Source: HKST-UBA178 sp965223815 (GTDB taxonomy: Bacteria; Pseudomonadota; Gammaproteobacteria; Chromatiales; Chromatiaceae). From it: a stretch of 64,000 bases of DNA. Under the pieces are notes generated by a model. It was not told where the DNA came from. It saw nothing but the letters and a program-made list of their open reading frames with translations, and ran no database searches. Of the stretch, positions 43,103 to 52,676 are shown piece after piece (position 1 is the first letter of the stretch; the number at the start of each line of letters is the position of its first letter). Both the position numbers and the translations under genes were made by a program. Location of the stretch: assembly GCA_965223815.1 (NCBI GenBank), contig OZ245019.1:4650001-4714000 (forward strand). Reading direction: 5' to 3'.

Positions 43103-44235
43103 GCAGGCGCATCCCGACGATAGGGGGATGAAGCTTGGAGCTGGGCGATATAGTCTTCTACTGCCTGCCGCTCTTGGCGCACAAAAGCCTCGATCGGGCG
43201 GCGAAAGCGACTGTCGCTGATCCAGTGACTGGAGCGAGTAAGAGTGGGCAGGAAACCCCTGGCCATCTTATGCTCCCCCTGAGCGCCCGGTTCGAAATGG
43301 CTGAGTCCCAGGTCGATGCAATACTCAATCCCCTGGTAATAGCAGGCCTCGAAGTGCAGTGCATCCAATGTCCGTGAGCAGCCCCAGTGGCGTCCATACA
43401 GTGTCGTATTGCTGCGGTACATCAGAGCGCCGGCAATGCACTCTCCATCCAGATCTGCCAGCACCAGCAGTACCTGGTCGGGAAGGCGCTCCGCTACTTC
43501 TTTAAAAAATCCGTAGTTAAAGGTGGCAACCCCCCATTTACGGTCGAAGGTCTGGGTATAGAACCGGGTGAAGTCGCTCCAATCTTGCTGGCTTGCTTGA
43601 TGGCCATCTAGACGCCGCAGTACTACCCCCGAATCTCGGACTCTACGGCGTTCCTGGCGGATGTTTTTCCGCTTTCGAGCATTGAGTCGCTGCAGGAATT
43701 CCGCAAAATCTCGGTAGTCCCGATTGTGCCAGTGGAATTGGCAATCGAAACGGCTAAGCAGCGAGGAACTCATCACCCGGTACTCTTCGGCAAGTGGGAA
43801 CAGACAATGAAATCCACTGCAGTCCAACTCCTGTGTCAGTCGCAATGCAGCACGCAGCAGCAGGGGGCGCACCTCATCGCTTTTCTCACCGCTGCACAAC
43901 ATCCGCTGCCCAGTGGCCGGTGTGTACGGAACGGCTGAGACCAACTTGGGATAATAACCCAATCCGGAGCGAGCATAGGCATCTGCCCAGGCATTGTCGA
44001 ATACAAACTCGCCGTAGGAGTTATACTTTTCGTAAAGGGGCATCGCTCCCAGCAGACCTTCATCACCGTAAATGCCGATATGCCGCGGCAACCAGCCAAA
44101 AGTCTCCCCAACGCAATCATGACGTTCCATTGCATGAAGAAATTCGTGACGCAGAAAGGGGTTGTTATCCACAACCAGCCGGTTCCACTCTGCCGCTGGG
44201 ATTTCCTCTATAGTGCTATGAATTTTGATCTCCAA
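43099..44235 (-). CDS. FemAB/GNAT-like protein (PF04339, former DUF482)
   Basis: About 378 residues of the peptidogalycan/FemAB-like N-acetyltransferase group. Features are NPFLRHEFLHAMERHDCVGETFGWLPRHI-type start, PLYEKYNSYGEFVFDNAWADAYAR, KRKNIRQERRRVRDSG, and the C-terminal GLSHFEPGAQGEHKMARGFLP motif that marks this family. Substrate unknown. The frame is open from a TTG at 44265. The TTG at 44235 (LEIKIHST) is preferred because AGAGG sits about 5 bases before it. Translationally coupled to the DUF938 gene downstream. Confidence 0.85.
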   Translation of the reverse strand: MEIKIHSTIEEIPAAEWNRLVVDNNPFLRHEFLHAMERHDCVGETFGWLPRHIGIYGDEGLLGAMPLYEKYNSYGEFVFDNAWADAYARSGLGYYPKLVSAVPYTPATGQRMLCSGEKSDEVRPLLLRAALRLTQELDCSGFHCLFPLAEEYRVMSSSLLSRFDCQFHWHNRDYRDFAEFLQRLNARKRKNIRQERRRVRDSGVVLRRLDGHQASQQDWSDFTRFYTQTFDRKWGVATFNYGFFKEVAERLPDQVLLVLADLDGECIAGALMYRSNTTLYGRHWGCSRTLDALHFEACYYQGIEYCIDLGLSHFEPGAQGEHKMARGFLPTLTRSSHWISDSRFRRPIEAFVRQERQAVEDYIAQLQASSPYRRDAPA

Positions 44236-44270
44236 GCTCGCCTCTTCAGCGACAGCAACAAGCAAGCCCG

Positions 44271-44945
44271 TTATATGGGCTCACTGGGCCAGTCGGCCTC
44301 ATCCTCTTGAATCACTTCGCTCTCCTCTTTGCCTAGGGCAATCCAGGTCTGGGCAGCAGGACTATTGTACAAATTCTCTAGGTAGGCAGCGGCAACCGGA
44401 CCTACCGCGATTTCATAGCTGACCAAGCGCATAACCACAGGCGCGTACATACAGTCGGCGATGCTGAATTCTCCGAACAGCCAAGGTCCACCCGCCCCAA
44501 AACGCTCGCGGCAGTAAGACCAGACCGAAACCACCCGCTCTATATCCCGGAGCGCCTCGGCACTGGGTTGAAAGCCGGAGAAGCGGCGACGGCAGTTCAT
44601 CGGCAGTTCCCCACGCAATGCCGTAAAACTGCTGTGCATTTCGGCACACACCGAACGAGCCTGGGCGCGCGCGGTTCTGTCTTTAGGCAAGCCGCCCTTG
44701 TCTGGAAAGTTCTCCACTAGAAACTCCAAAATAGCAAGCGAGTCCCATATTTCCAGGTCGTCCGCAAAAAGGATCGGCACCTTTCCATCCGAGAAATAGG
44801 GTTCTAATTCCCGGTCCATGGTTTCCGTGAAGAGTGAAATCCTGCGGGTAACAAAGGGTATCCCCTGATGTTGCAAGTAGAACCAAGGGCGCAGGGACCA
44901 TGATGAATAATTATAGTTTCCGATGATCAGTGTCAGTTGGGACAT
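44271..44945 (-). CDS. Glutathione S-transferase family protein
   Basis: Two-domain GST of 224 residues. The thioredoxin-like N-terminal domain has the catalytic region GNYNYSSWSLRPWFYL and the cis-Pro and glutathione-binding segment GKVPILFADDLEIWDSLAILEFL. The C-terminal helical domain has FGEFSIADCMYAPVVMRL, the conserved capping-box pattern. The substrate is not predictable. The ATG at 44945 (MSQLTLIIGN) is preferred over one five codons upstream. First gene of the GST/FemAB-like/DUF938 set. Confidence 0.93.
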   Translation of the reverse strand: MSQLTLIIGNYNYSSWSLRPWFYLQHQGIPFVTRRISLFTETMDRELEPYFSDGKVPILFADDLEIWDSLAILEFLVENFPDKGGLPKDRTARAQARSVCAEMHSSFTALRGELPMNCRRRFSGFQPSAEALRDIERVVSVWSYCRERFGAGGPWLFGEFSIADCMYAPVVMRLVSYEIAVGPVAAAYLENLYNSPAAQTWIALGKEESEVIQEDEADWPSEPI

Positions 44946-45052
44946 GCCGCAGCGCTCCAAGTTAGAGTATCGACTATTCAGCCTACCGCAATCGATGGTG
45001 TTGACTCTATAATCCCTGCCACTCGAACCCTAATGTCCAAACGGCCAAAGCC

Positions 45053-46108
45053 ATGCGTTTCAATACCGATGACCTGCGTATCCAGGAGATCAGTGAACTC
45101 ATCTCTCCCCACGAACTGGCTGTCGATCTGCCAATAACCGATCAGGTCTCCGAGACGGTGTATCATGCCCGGCAGGCTATACATCGAATCATCCATGGGG
45201 AAGACGACCGACTAATCGTCGTCGCAGGACCTTGTTCGGTTCACGATCCCAGCGCAGCTCGGGAATACGCAGAGCGGCTTAACCAGGCCCGGTTGATGCT
45301 GCAGCAAGACCTGATGATCGTGATGCGCGTGTACTTCGAAAAACCCCGCACCACTGTGGGCTGGAAGGGACTCATTAACGACCCCGACCTGGACGGGACA
45401 TTCCATATCAACAACGGCCTGCATCTGGCTCGCCGATTGCTGTTGGATGTTAACACTCTGGGGCTACCGGCGGGCACTGAGTTCCTGGACCTGATTAGCC
45501 CGCAATATGTTGCCGACCTAATCAGCTGGGGCGCAATAGGAGCTCGCACAACAGAAAGCCAGGGACATCGAGAACTAGCCTCCGGACTATCCTGCCCTGT
45601 GGGCTTTAAAAACGGCACCAATGGTACCGTGAAAATCGCTCTGGACGCGATTCGCTCGGCCTCCCAGCCGCATCACTTTCTCTCGGTTACCAAGGAGGGC
45701 GCCTCGGCAATCTTCGGTACCAACGGTAATGAGGACTGCCATTTGATTCTTCGCGGAGGAAGCCGCCCCAATTATGATACCGAGAGCATAAACATATCAT
45801 CCGAAGAGATGACCGCCGCAGGATTCAAGCCTCAGATGATGATCGACTTCAGCCATGCGAATTCCCGAAAACGCCCAGACAAGCAACTCGATGTAGGGCG
45901 CGATGTGGCGGGACAAATTGCCAGGGGGGACAGACGCATCATTGGGACTATGATCGAGAGTTTCTTGGTAGCCGGCCGCCAGGACTGGCGCGCAGACGAA
46001 GATCTGATATACGGCCAGAGTATCACTGATGCCTGTATAAGCTGGGAGCAGACCGAACCACTGCTTCAGGAGTTGGCCGCTGCGGTTAGAGCCAGGCGCT
46101 CCCGATAG
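45053..46108 (+). CDS. 3-deoxy-7-phosphoheptulonate (DAHP) synthase, type I, feedback-regulated class
   Basis: First enzyme of the shikimate pathway, condensing phosphoenolpyruvate with erythrose 4-phosphate. The 351-residue length and blocks VVAGPCSVHDPSAAREYAERL, MRVYFEKPRTTVGWKGLINDP, IGARTTESQGHRELASGLSCPVGFKNGT and IDFSHANSRKRPDKQ identify the AroF/G/H class. Which amino acid inhibits it cannot be told by eye. Monocistronic. Confidence 0.96.
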   Translation: MRFNTDDLRIQEISELISPHELAVDLPITDQVSETVYHARQAIHRIIHGEDDRLIVVAGPCSVHDPSAAREYAERLNQARLMLQQDLMIVMRVYFEKPRTTVGWKGLINDPDLDGTFHINNGLHLARRLLLDVNTLGLPAGTEFLDLISPQYVADLISWGAIGARTTESQGHRELASGLSCPVGFKNGTNGTVKIALDAIRSASQPHHFLSVTKEGASAIFGTNGNEDCHLILRGGSRPNYDTESINISSEEMTAAGFKPQMMIDFSHANSRKRPDKQLDVGRDVAGQIARGDRRIIGTMIESFLVAGRQDWRADEDLIYGQSITDACISWEQTEPLLQELAAAVRARRSR

Positions 46109-46171
46109 CCCCCCGCTTTTTGTCTACACCTGCAAGCGAAATAGGGGCGCCCCGAGCATCAAGACCATTTA

Positions 46172-46609
46172 TCACTCATCGAAACCGGCGGCACGATACC
46201 AGCGTTTCGCCTCTTCTATGTCTTTTTCCACCCCCTGTCCCTGTTCGTACATCATTGCCAGTGTGGTCTGGGAACCAGCCAATCCCTGATCCGCCGCCCG
46301 CTTGAACCATTCCACTGCCTTGGCGCCGCTTTGCTGTACACACTCTCCCTCCAGGTACATAAAGCCGATACCGTGCTGAGCGAGCGCAAGGCCTGATTCG
46401 GCGGCAGCCTTCATGTACTTGTAGGCCAGTAGCTCATTTACTGTCATGCCAAGACCGTTCTGGGCCATGATCGCCATTCGATACTGGGCCTCTGGATTCC
46501 CCTCTTCGGCCAATGGCGAGAGTGCCTGAGCGGCTGTGGCGAAATGCTTGCCTTCGAAGGCGGCTATACCGCTGCTGAGCTCCATATCCAACTGGTCGCC
46601 ATCTTTCAT
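46172..46609 (-). CDS. Sel1-repeat protein
   Basis: A 145-residue protein made of about three Sel1-like (TPR-related) repeats: NPEAQYRMAIMAQNGLGM, SGLALAQHGIGFMYLEGE and AGSQTTLAMMYEQGQGVEKDIEEAKRWYRAAG. No signal peptide is visible, so it is probably a cytosolic scaffold for protein contacts. Specific partner unknown. Confidence 0.87.
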   Translation of the reverse strand: MKDGDQLDMELSSGIAAFEGKHFATAAQALSPLAEEGNPEAQYRMAIMAQNGLGMTVNELLAYKYMKAAAESGLALAQHGIGFMYLEGECVQQSGAKAVEWFKRAADQGLAGSQTTLAMMYEQGQGVEKDIEEAKRWYRAAGFDE

Positions 46610-46817
46610 CTAGTCCTCCATTGCGCTATCAGCATACTAATCGGTTCACCTGCTATTTTGTCATAGTTTGGCGTGGTGACGGCGTTCTCTCAACTCAAAC
46701 TGCTACTCACTTTGCCGCTAAAAGATTGGTGCCGTGGAGAATATAGGCCATATTAGAGGTGGTAAATATATACTTGTCAGCTGCTTAAACAATATCTAAG
46801 CTTCCTTCTTGAACATT

Positions 46818-48800
46818 ATGAATATTGGAGCTATTTCCTTGCTTAGGTCAATCATCCCATCGTTCATCGCGGGCCTAATCCTGTCATTGGCACCGTTTCC
46901 CGGCAGTGTAGCCGCCACTTCTGCTTCTGAACTTGAACGACAGCGTTCCGAGTTCTTGGCGGCAGAAAAGGCATTCGCCGCGAGAAACCAGCGGGAGTAC
47001 CGAAGATTGAAACAGGGGCTTAAATCCTATCCGCTGTACCCTTATCTAGAGTACCAGGAACTCAGAAGTCAGATTGGTAGTGTGAGCGCCGGCGATATTG
47101 CGCAGTTTCTTCGAGATTACGCGGATACCCCGTTGGCCCGTAGCCTGCGAATCCGCTGGTTGAATGAATTAGGTAAACGAAAAGCGTGGAGGAGCTATCT
47201 GGCTTTTTATCAACCAGACAAGAGCATTACGAGAACCTGCCTGTATCTCAGTGCACTGATTGAGACTGGTAAATCGGAAACCGCAATGGAGGAAGTCAAA
47301 CCGATCTGGCTCAGCGGCAGCTCCCGGCCGAAGGAGTGCGACCCGGTGTTCGAAGCCTGGATAGACAGGGGCCATCTTTCCTCAGAATTGGTGTGGCAGC
47401 GAATTGAGTTGACGATGCAAAAGAGGAATACGAAGCTTGCCACCTATCTGGGCCGTTTTCTGCCGGCTGATGAAAAACCTTGGCTGGATTTGTGGATACA
47501 GGTGAACAGGTCCCCCGGGATGATTCTCGATAAGAAACGCTTCTCCTCAGCAAGCCCGGTACGCGAAAGAATTCTGCTGTTCGGACTGAAACGCCTGGCA
47601 AGAGAGCGCCCCTATAAGGCGTCCGCAGCTTGGGAGGTAATGGCACCGCACTATCCGTTCAGCAACGCAGAACGGTATCAGGCCAACCGCGCTTTGGCAC
47701 TTGCCATGGCACGCCACGATGTTCCCGATTTATTGGCAAGACTGGATGAATTCTCCCCGGACGCCGACGACGAGTACCTGCTCGAACGGCGGATCCGCGA
47801 AGCCCTCAGCCTGCAGGACTGGCGGCGGGTATCCAAGTGGATAGCGCTGTTGCCACCCGAACTTTCCAGCCGAGAAAACTGGACTTATTGGCGGGCGCGG
47901 GCACTGGAGAAGACGGGGCAGGTAGCCGCTGCCCTGCCGATTTACGAAGCGTTGGCGAAAGAACGCAGTTATCATGGGTTTCTTGCCGCGGATATACTCG
48001 GCCGGCCTTACAAATTACTCCACCAACCGCTTTCGATACCCGAGGATATGGTGTTGGAACTGGCCTCCCGGCAGGGGTTCCAGCGGGCACGGGAACTACT
48101 CATCCTCGGACGCCTCATTAAAGCCCGTCGAGAATGGCGTAACGCCACAGAGAGGCTCTCTGTCCCCCATCTAAAGGCCGCCGCAAAGCTGGCCCAGGAG
48201 TGGGGTTGGCACTCACAGGCCATATTCACACTGGCGAAAACAAACTACTGGGATGACTTGGAACTCCGCTTTCCCCTGGAACATCAACGACAGATCGAGA
48301 ATGCTGCAAACCGCCAGCAACTTGACAAATCGTGGATCCTTGCCGTAATCCGTCAGGAAAGCGCTTTCTCTACCGATGCTGTTTCCCGCGCAGGCGCGCG
48401 CGGCCTAATGCAGCTGATGCCGGCGACCGCAAAACAGACCGCGAAACAGATGAAACGCAAGCCGCCTTCGCGGAACGAGTTACTGACACCTGACACCAAT
48501 ATCGATCTCGGCACTGCTTACTTGCGAATGGTATACGACAAGTTTTTCGACAACAGGGTCCTGGCGATATCGGCCTACAATGCCGGTCCCCATCGGGTTG
48601 ATCGCTGGCTTCCTGAAAATAAGCCATTGGAAGCCGATATTTGGGTTGAGATAATTCCTTTCAAGGAAACTCGGCGCTACACTCAGCGGGTGCTCGCCTA
48701 CTCCGTCATCTACGACCGCAGACTGGGTAATGAGGTTGTTAGGCTAAGCAGCCTCATGCCAAGCGTTTTACCCCGTAAATCCCTGATCGCGAGCAGGTAG
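46818..48800 (+). CDS. slt: Soluble-type lytic murein transglycosylase
   Basis: Periplasmic enzyme that cleaves peptidoglycan glycan strands to 1,6-anhydro products. The 660-residue protein has a signal peptide (MNIGAISLLRSIIPSFIAGLILSL), a large alpha-superhelical U-domain of TPR-like helices, and a C-terminal SLT domain. The catalytic Glu lies in AVIRQESAFSTDAVSRAGA, and RGLMQLMPATAKQTA and ISAYNAGPHRVDRWL are the other signatures. The ATG at 46818 is preferred to a TTG nine bases earlier. Confidence 0.95.
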   Translation: MNIGAISLLRSIIPSFIAGLILSLAPFPGSVAATSASELERQRSEFLAAEKAFAARNQREYRRLKQGLKSYPLYPYLEYQELRSQIGSVSAGDIAQFLRDYADTPLARSLRIRWLNELGKRKAWRSYLAFYQPDKSITRTCLYLSALIETGKSETAMEEVKPIWLSGSSRPKECDPVFEAWIDRGHLSSELVWQRIELTMQKRNTKLATYLGRFLPADEKPWLDLWIQVNRSPGMILDKKRFSSASPVRERILLFGLKRLARERPYKASAAWEVMAPHYPFSNAERYQANRALALAMARHDVPDLLARLDEFSPDADDEYLLERRIREALSLQDWRRVSKWIALLPPELSSRENWTYWRARALEKTGQVAAALPIYEALAKERSYHGFLAADILGRPYKLLHQPLSIPEDMVLELASRQGFQRARELLILGRLIKARREWRNATERLSVPHLKAAAKLAQEWGWHSQAIFTLAKTNYWDDLELRFPLEHQRQIENAANRQQLDKSWILAVIRQESAFSTDAVSRAGARGLMQLMPATAKQTAKQMKRKPPSRNELLTPDTNIDLGTAYLRMVYDKFFDNRVLAISAYNAGPHRVDRWLPENKPLEADIWVEIIPFKETRRYTQRVLAYSVIYDRRLGNEVVRLSSLMPSVLPRKSLIASR

Positions 48801-48811
48801 CACTGGCAGGG

Positions 48812-51241
48812 CTAATGCAGATAGCGTTTCTCTGCAGAGCCGTCTCGTGTGGATTCTGGGGCGCCCTCCGGCGCAGACGACCCCAGCTGCAGCTGTCTTT
48901 GCGCTTGCTCTATGAGTTCCGCTTTGGTGACGACCTGATAGAATCGACGCCCAAATTGCTGACCTTCACCGGGCTTTCCGCCTTCCCAAACCCGGATAGC
49001 CGCCTCACGGATGACGATCACATGGGATTTCCCTTGGGCATCGGAGAACCTGCCAACGTAGAATCGGGATCCGCTGGTATTAAAATTCTCATCCAGAATC
49101 AGCGCCTGCAAGGCAGTCTCAGACTGCAATTTGGTAAATGCAAGTGTATCCAATTCGATCCCGTTGACATTGTACCTGATCGCCACCTCTCGGCTTGATT
49201 GCGAAGGATAATCTGATTTACCGGACATCACGACTTCGACCCCATCCCCAAGGTTTCGCCCAAAATCACTTTTGCGTAGCCCTGCGTTGCAGGACGAAAG
49301 TTGATCGGCTCGGTTGATGGCAGGAGAGATCATGATCTCCCTGAGTTCGTCGTATAGAAACGTGGGCGCCTCTGCAACGTAAGCGATACCCAACCCTAAT
49401 TCCAATGCTGGAAGGCCGTTTTGGCGGCTGCTGACGTTTTGCGCCTCAACCACTTGAAGAATCTTTCTGGCGAGACCACAGGCCAGTGAGACACACCCCC
49501 CGGGGTTTGTGGCGTTGTCGTACTCAAACACGCTGAGGATGACCGCATCCCCCTCAACGAATGTTTTCTTAGCCCCATATTCCCTAAGCAGACTATTAAT
49601 TGGCTCAAAGAAATTCAAACTGAAATGAGACGCTGGATTTAGCTGTCTCTTGAGCAATTCACGGATTATGGATGTCGATCCCCTTACATCAGCTTTGAGT
49701 ACCGCATGCCCCACGATGCATAACCGCTCAGGAGACTCCTCAACCTCGTCTACATACCCGTTCAGAGTGCCGTTGCCCCTGGAGAGCTCCAAATCGGAGG
49801 GACGTGTCAATATGCGAATGCCGCTCATGGTCCGATGCGCGTAGTATGCTAGCTTTAGATCGCGTCGAAATAGTGTGAAATCAATAATAAATTTGTGCAG
49901 CTGGGCTCGCCTCTGGGCGGCCGGCATACGCTTAAGCTTGGACGCACCCTGATCCAGAATACTCAAACTGCGCTCCAGATTGGTTTGCGCACCCACTGCA
50001 CGTAACCTGAGTAGAATTGCTCTACGGCTCAATTGGCCGGAAAGGTATTGGGCAATCAAACGAACCGGGAGGGCGCCTGCCAACTGCTTATGGTGTTCGG
50101 GGGCGGCGTAGGCTGCCAGAATTCTCGACTCCAACCCCAGCCTGCGCATACTTTTAACTAGGTTTCTGAGTGTGCGGCCGTGAAACTCTACCCATCTGTC
50201 ATGATTCCAGGGAGATTTTTCCTGCCCCCCCTTTTTACGTCGATCGCTGGCAGAATAAATAAACCGATGCATGTTATCCGGGCAGTCCAGCCAGGATTGT
50301 GAGCCACGCTCATATTCTGCTTCTTGCAGGCTGAACGCCAACAGACCTTTCACTTCGTAGAAACCGGGCAATACCTCAGGATCGGCTTGTTTCTTGTGCA
50401 CCTCGGCGGCGCCTTCGGCTGCCTTGGCCGCGGTATGCTCAGCAGCTTCTACAGGCCAGGTATCAGCAGGCAGATAGTCTCCAAATTCAGCAGTGACCAG
50501 CCTGTTGATCTGGTCGAACACCCTGGAGTCATCGGTAGCGGTAAGAACGATTGGATAGTCATTCATAAGTTGCTCATCTGCCCAAAGCGACGGTAACATC
50601 AATATTGGATTCGTCAGCACCTCTCTCGGTATCGGCCAAGCGCACTGCAACAAGGTTTCGCGTTGTTTGCTAAGCCGGGTCTCTTCGATTTTCAGCAGCT
50701 CCTTCACCAGCCGGCGAACGATCCTGAACCGTAACGACCGCTCTTCCTTGGAGAGCACGACCAGCCGCTCATGGATCTCTACCGCTCGGCCACTGGATTG
50801 CCGCTTGCTACTCTCCCGGGAAGTCTGCATCTGCCCTCGCAGCCGTTCGATTTCCTGAACCACAACCTGGAAGAAATACTTGATAACACCGAGTTGCAGT
50901 AGCGGGACCGTGCCAAGGTTGGAAAGCTCCCGAGCCCGGTCGAGAGCTACTTTCATCATTTTGGCGTAATCCTCGCGAATCACCTCCATATCGCCCTCGA
51001 TATGGGCAGATGGGATGCCGCGCCAGCGCTGCTCTGCTACGAACTGGGAAAGCTGTTGGCGAACCAGCAGGTGAGAATGCTCCATGAATCTTGAGCTTAA
51101 GGCGACATCAACATGCTTGTTGTCAATGCCTTTGGATAACCGTTCGATTTGAAATCCCGGAGCCTCTGGAACCGTCAACGGACCCAGAAATTCGCTGAGT
51201 TCAGGCTGCCATAGAAATCGCTTGGTCAGCTTATCGAACAT
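48812..51241 (-). CDS. Large protein with a divergent class III nucleotidyl cyclase-like domain
   Basis: An 809-residue, probably cytosolic protein that I do not recognise as a named family. The first 500 residues are mostly helical, charged and without visible motifs. At about 510-700 there is a pattern like adenylate/guanylate cyclases. It comprises KADVRGSTSIIRELL with a metal-ligand-like Asp518, FEPINSLLREYGAKKTFVEGDAVILSVF with Asp565, and the later ISPAINRADQLSS in the place of the cyclase GdaVNxAaRL segment. The two aspartates are 47 residues apart, close to the usual spacing. Whether it makes cAMP or cGMP is unknown. No membrane segment or response-regulator domain is seen. An adjacent TTG three codons upstream is an alternative start. 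Confidence 0.7.
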   Translation of the reverse strand: MFDKLTKRFLWQPELSEFLGPLTVPEAPGFQIERLSKGIDNKHVDVALSSRFMEHSHLLVRQQLSQFVAEQRWRGIPSAHIEGDMEVIREDYAKMMKVALDRARELSNLGTVPLLQLGVIKYFFQVVVQEIERLRGQMQTSRESSKRQSSGRAVEIHERLVVLSKEERSLRFRIVRRLVKELLKIEETRLSKQRETLLQCAWPIPREVLTNPILMLPSLWADEQLMNDYPIVLTATDDSRVFDQINRLVTAEFGDYLPADTWPVEAAEHTAAKAAEGAAEVHKKQADPEVLPGFYEVKGLLAFSLQEAEYERGSQSWLDCPDNMHRFIYSASDRRKKGGQEKSPWNHDRWVEFHGRTLRNLVKSMRRLGLESRILAAYAAPEHHKQLAGALPVRLIAQYLSGQLSRRAILLRLRAVGAQTNLERSLSILDQGASKLKRMPAAQRRAQLHKFIIDFTLFRRDLKLAYYAHRTMSGIRILTRPSDLELSRGNGTLNGYVDEVEESPERLCIVGHAVLKADVRGSTSIIRELLKRQLNPASHFSLNFFEPINSLLREYGAKKTFVEGDAVILSVFEYDNATNPGGCVSLACGLARKILQVVEAQNVSSRQNGLPALELGLGIAYVAEAPTFLYDELREIMISPAINRADQLSSCNAGLRKSDFGRNLGDGVEVVMSGKSDYPSQSSREVAIRYNVNGIELDTLAFTKLQSETALQALILDENFNTSGSRFYVGRFSDAQGKSHVIVIREAAIRVWEGGKPGEGQQFGRRFYQVVTKAELIEQAQRQLQLGSSAPEGAPESTRDGSAEKRYLH

Positions 51242-51347
51242 GACCGACAAGACTCAACAGCTCGCCCGCTGACTTGCGGCTAGTTAGAGGATGTAGCGGC
51301 TGCCCTATGTTTGTTGCCTCCAGGTCACGAATGTAACCGACTTTGCT

Positions 51348-51794
51348 TCACCGAAGCAGTGCACTGACAACACGGTCTTCGAGCTCTATACGGTTAGCGA
51401 GTTCCCCCCCTAGAACCGAGAGATCCTCATCCAGTTTGTCGAGGGGGAGATCCTGCTTGCTGGCATCGTATTTGTCGTTGAAGGCAACCGCCAATTCAGC
51501 TACTTCTGCTATTTTTGGATACACCTCTTCTGCAATCTTCAGCACCGCGGATCGACGCTCCTCTCCCTGGCTGATACGGCTATAGACCTCGAAATGACCG
51601 AAGGCGATATAGTCCATGAGAATTTGACAGAAACTGCGCAACTGTTCCTTGCTGGGTCTGTCCGGCGTATAAGGCTCAAGCCCCGCTAACTGGCAATAAA
51701 GCACCCACATCTCCTGCCGTTCCGCCATCCATTTGTCCACCATCTCCCGGGTTCGCACACGTCGTTCCGAGCCTGTCCCTTTTTGCATTGCCAT
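51348..51794 (-). CDS. Rsd/AlgQ family anti-sigma-70 regulator
   Basis: About 148 residues, matching Rsd/AlgQ, which sequesters the housekeeping sigma factor in stationary phase and in Pseudomonas affects alginate genes. The characteristic run is TREMVDKWMAERQEMWVLYCQLAGLEP, LRSFCQILMDYIAFGHFEVYSRI, then ELANRIELEDRVVSALL near the end. The start is set at one of two close ATGs (51794 or 51788); upstream in-frame sequence is not homologous. Confidence 0.86.
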   Translation of the reverse strand: MAMQKGTGSERRVRTREMVDKWMAERQEMWVLYCQLAGLEPYTPDRPSKEQLRSFCQILMDYIAFGHFEVYSRISQGEERRSAVLKIAEEVYPKIAEVAELAVAFNDKYDASKQDLPLDKLDEDLSVLGGELANRIELEDRVVSALLR

Positions 51795-51951
51795 GGACCT
51801 GAATCCTGCACTGTTGTTTGGTTTATTAGTTGGACCGGATTCTAACACAATTGAAACCACGCATTGAGGGCTGCTATAAGACCCCCAGCTCTTGAATCCT
51901 TCGAATCATGAACCCAAACTATCAGCAACGGGTTTATACTGGCGGGTTTAA

Positions 51952-52578
51952 ATGTTATTTGATAAGCGCCACTGTGTACTGATTTTTCTTGTTGTTTCAA
52001 CAGCGGTTGCCGGCGACAACCGCTATCGCCCGATGGCGGAGTCCATGCTCGACATGATGGACGCATTCTCCTCGGCGTTGCAGAAACGGCGGGGCGGGGA
52101 AAGCTATTCATCTTCCGATATGGGTCCCACCTGGATACCGGCGCCCTATCAGTGGGGCAACCCATCAACCTCGGTTCCTGGCCACCAGCCTTGGGGATTG
52201 TATCCCAACCCGCCGGCATCCCAAGGCTGGTGGCAACTGCAACCACCCGCCAGTGCCCCGAATAGATTCGGGGCGCCCAGTGCGTGGTGGCCCGGGATAG
52301 GAGCATCAGCGGTGCCCCACGGCTTATCCCAGCTCGAAGGTGACTGGCAAGGAAGGACAGGTGAAATACTATCGATTAAAAAAGGGCACTTTCGGATCTA
52401 TCGCAATCCGTCGCAAATGCGCCAGGGACGAATAAGGCTCCTGAGCCGTCACAAGATGCTGCTGCATTCGAGCGCCAACTCGAGCATAGAATACGAATAC
52501 GCGCTGAACAACGACAGGCTGGTACTACGTGACCCAGGTAAGAATCTGTTATTGTTTCGCCGGAAAGGCAGTTGGTAA
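51952..52578 (+). CDS. Uncharacterised secreted Pro/Trp-rich protein
   Basis: A 208-residue protein that I do not recognise. A short signal peptide (MLFDKRHCVLIFLVVSTAVAG) is followed by a low-complexity middle rich in Pro, Trp, Gly and Ser (SWIPAPYQWG-like repeats, WWQLQPPASAPN, PSAWWPGIG). A compact C-terminal module of about 80 residues begins LEGDWQGRTGEILSIKKGHFRIY, which looks like a small lipocalin-like or META-like beta-barrel found in some envelope proteins. It has no close operon partner. It could be a surface or periplasmic protein. Confidence 0.7.
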   Translation: MLFDKRHCVLIFLVVSTAVAGDNRYRPMAESMLDMMDAFSSALQKRRGGESYSSSDMGPTWIPAPYQWGNPSTSVPGHQPWGLYPNPPASQGWWQLQPPASAPNRFGAPSAWWPGIGASAVPHGLSQLEGDWQGRTGEILSIKKGHFRIYRNPSQMRQGRIRLLSRHKMLLHSSANSSIEYEYALNNDRLVLRDPGKNLLLFRRKGSW

Positions 52579-52676
52579 CGCATTGAGAGGTCCATGGGGT
52601 TGAGGATTCCGCAGTTGCCAGGTAAAACGCATTCTAGTTCGCTGCAAGCCAACCTTCAGACTAAGAGGCATTGTGC

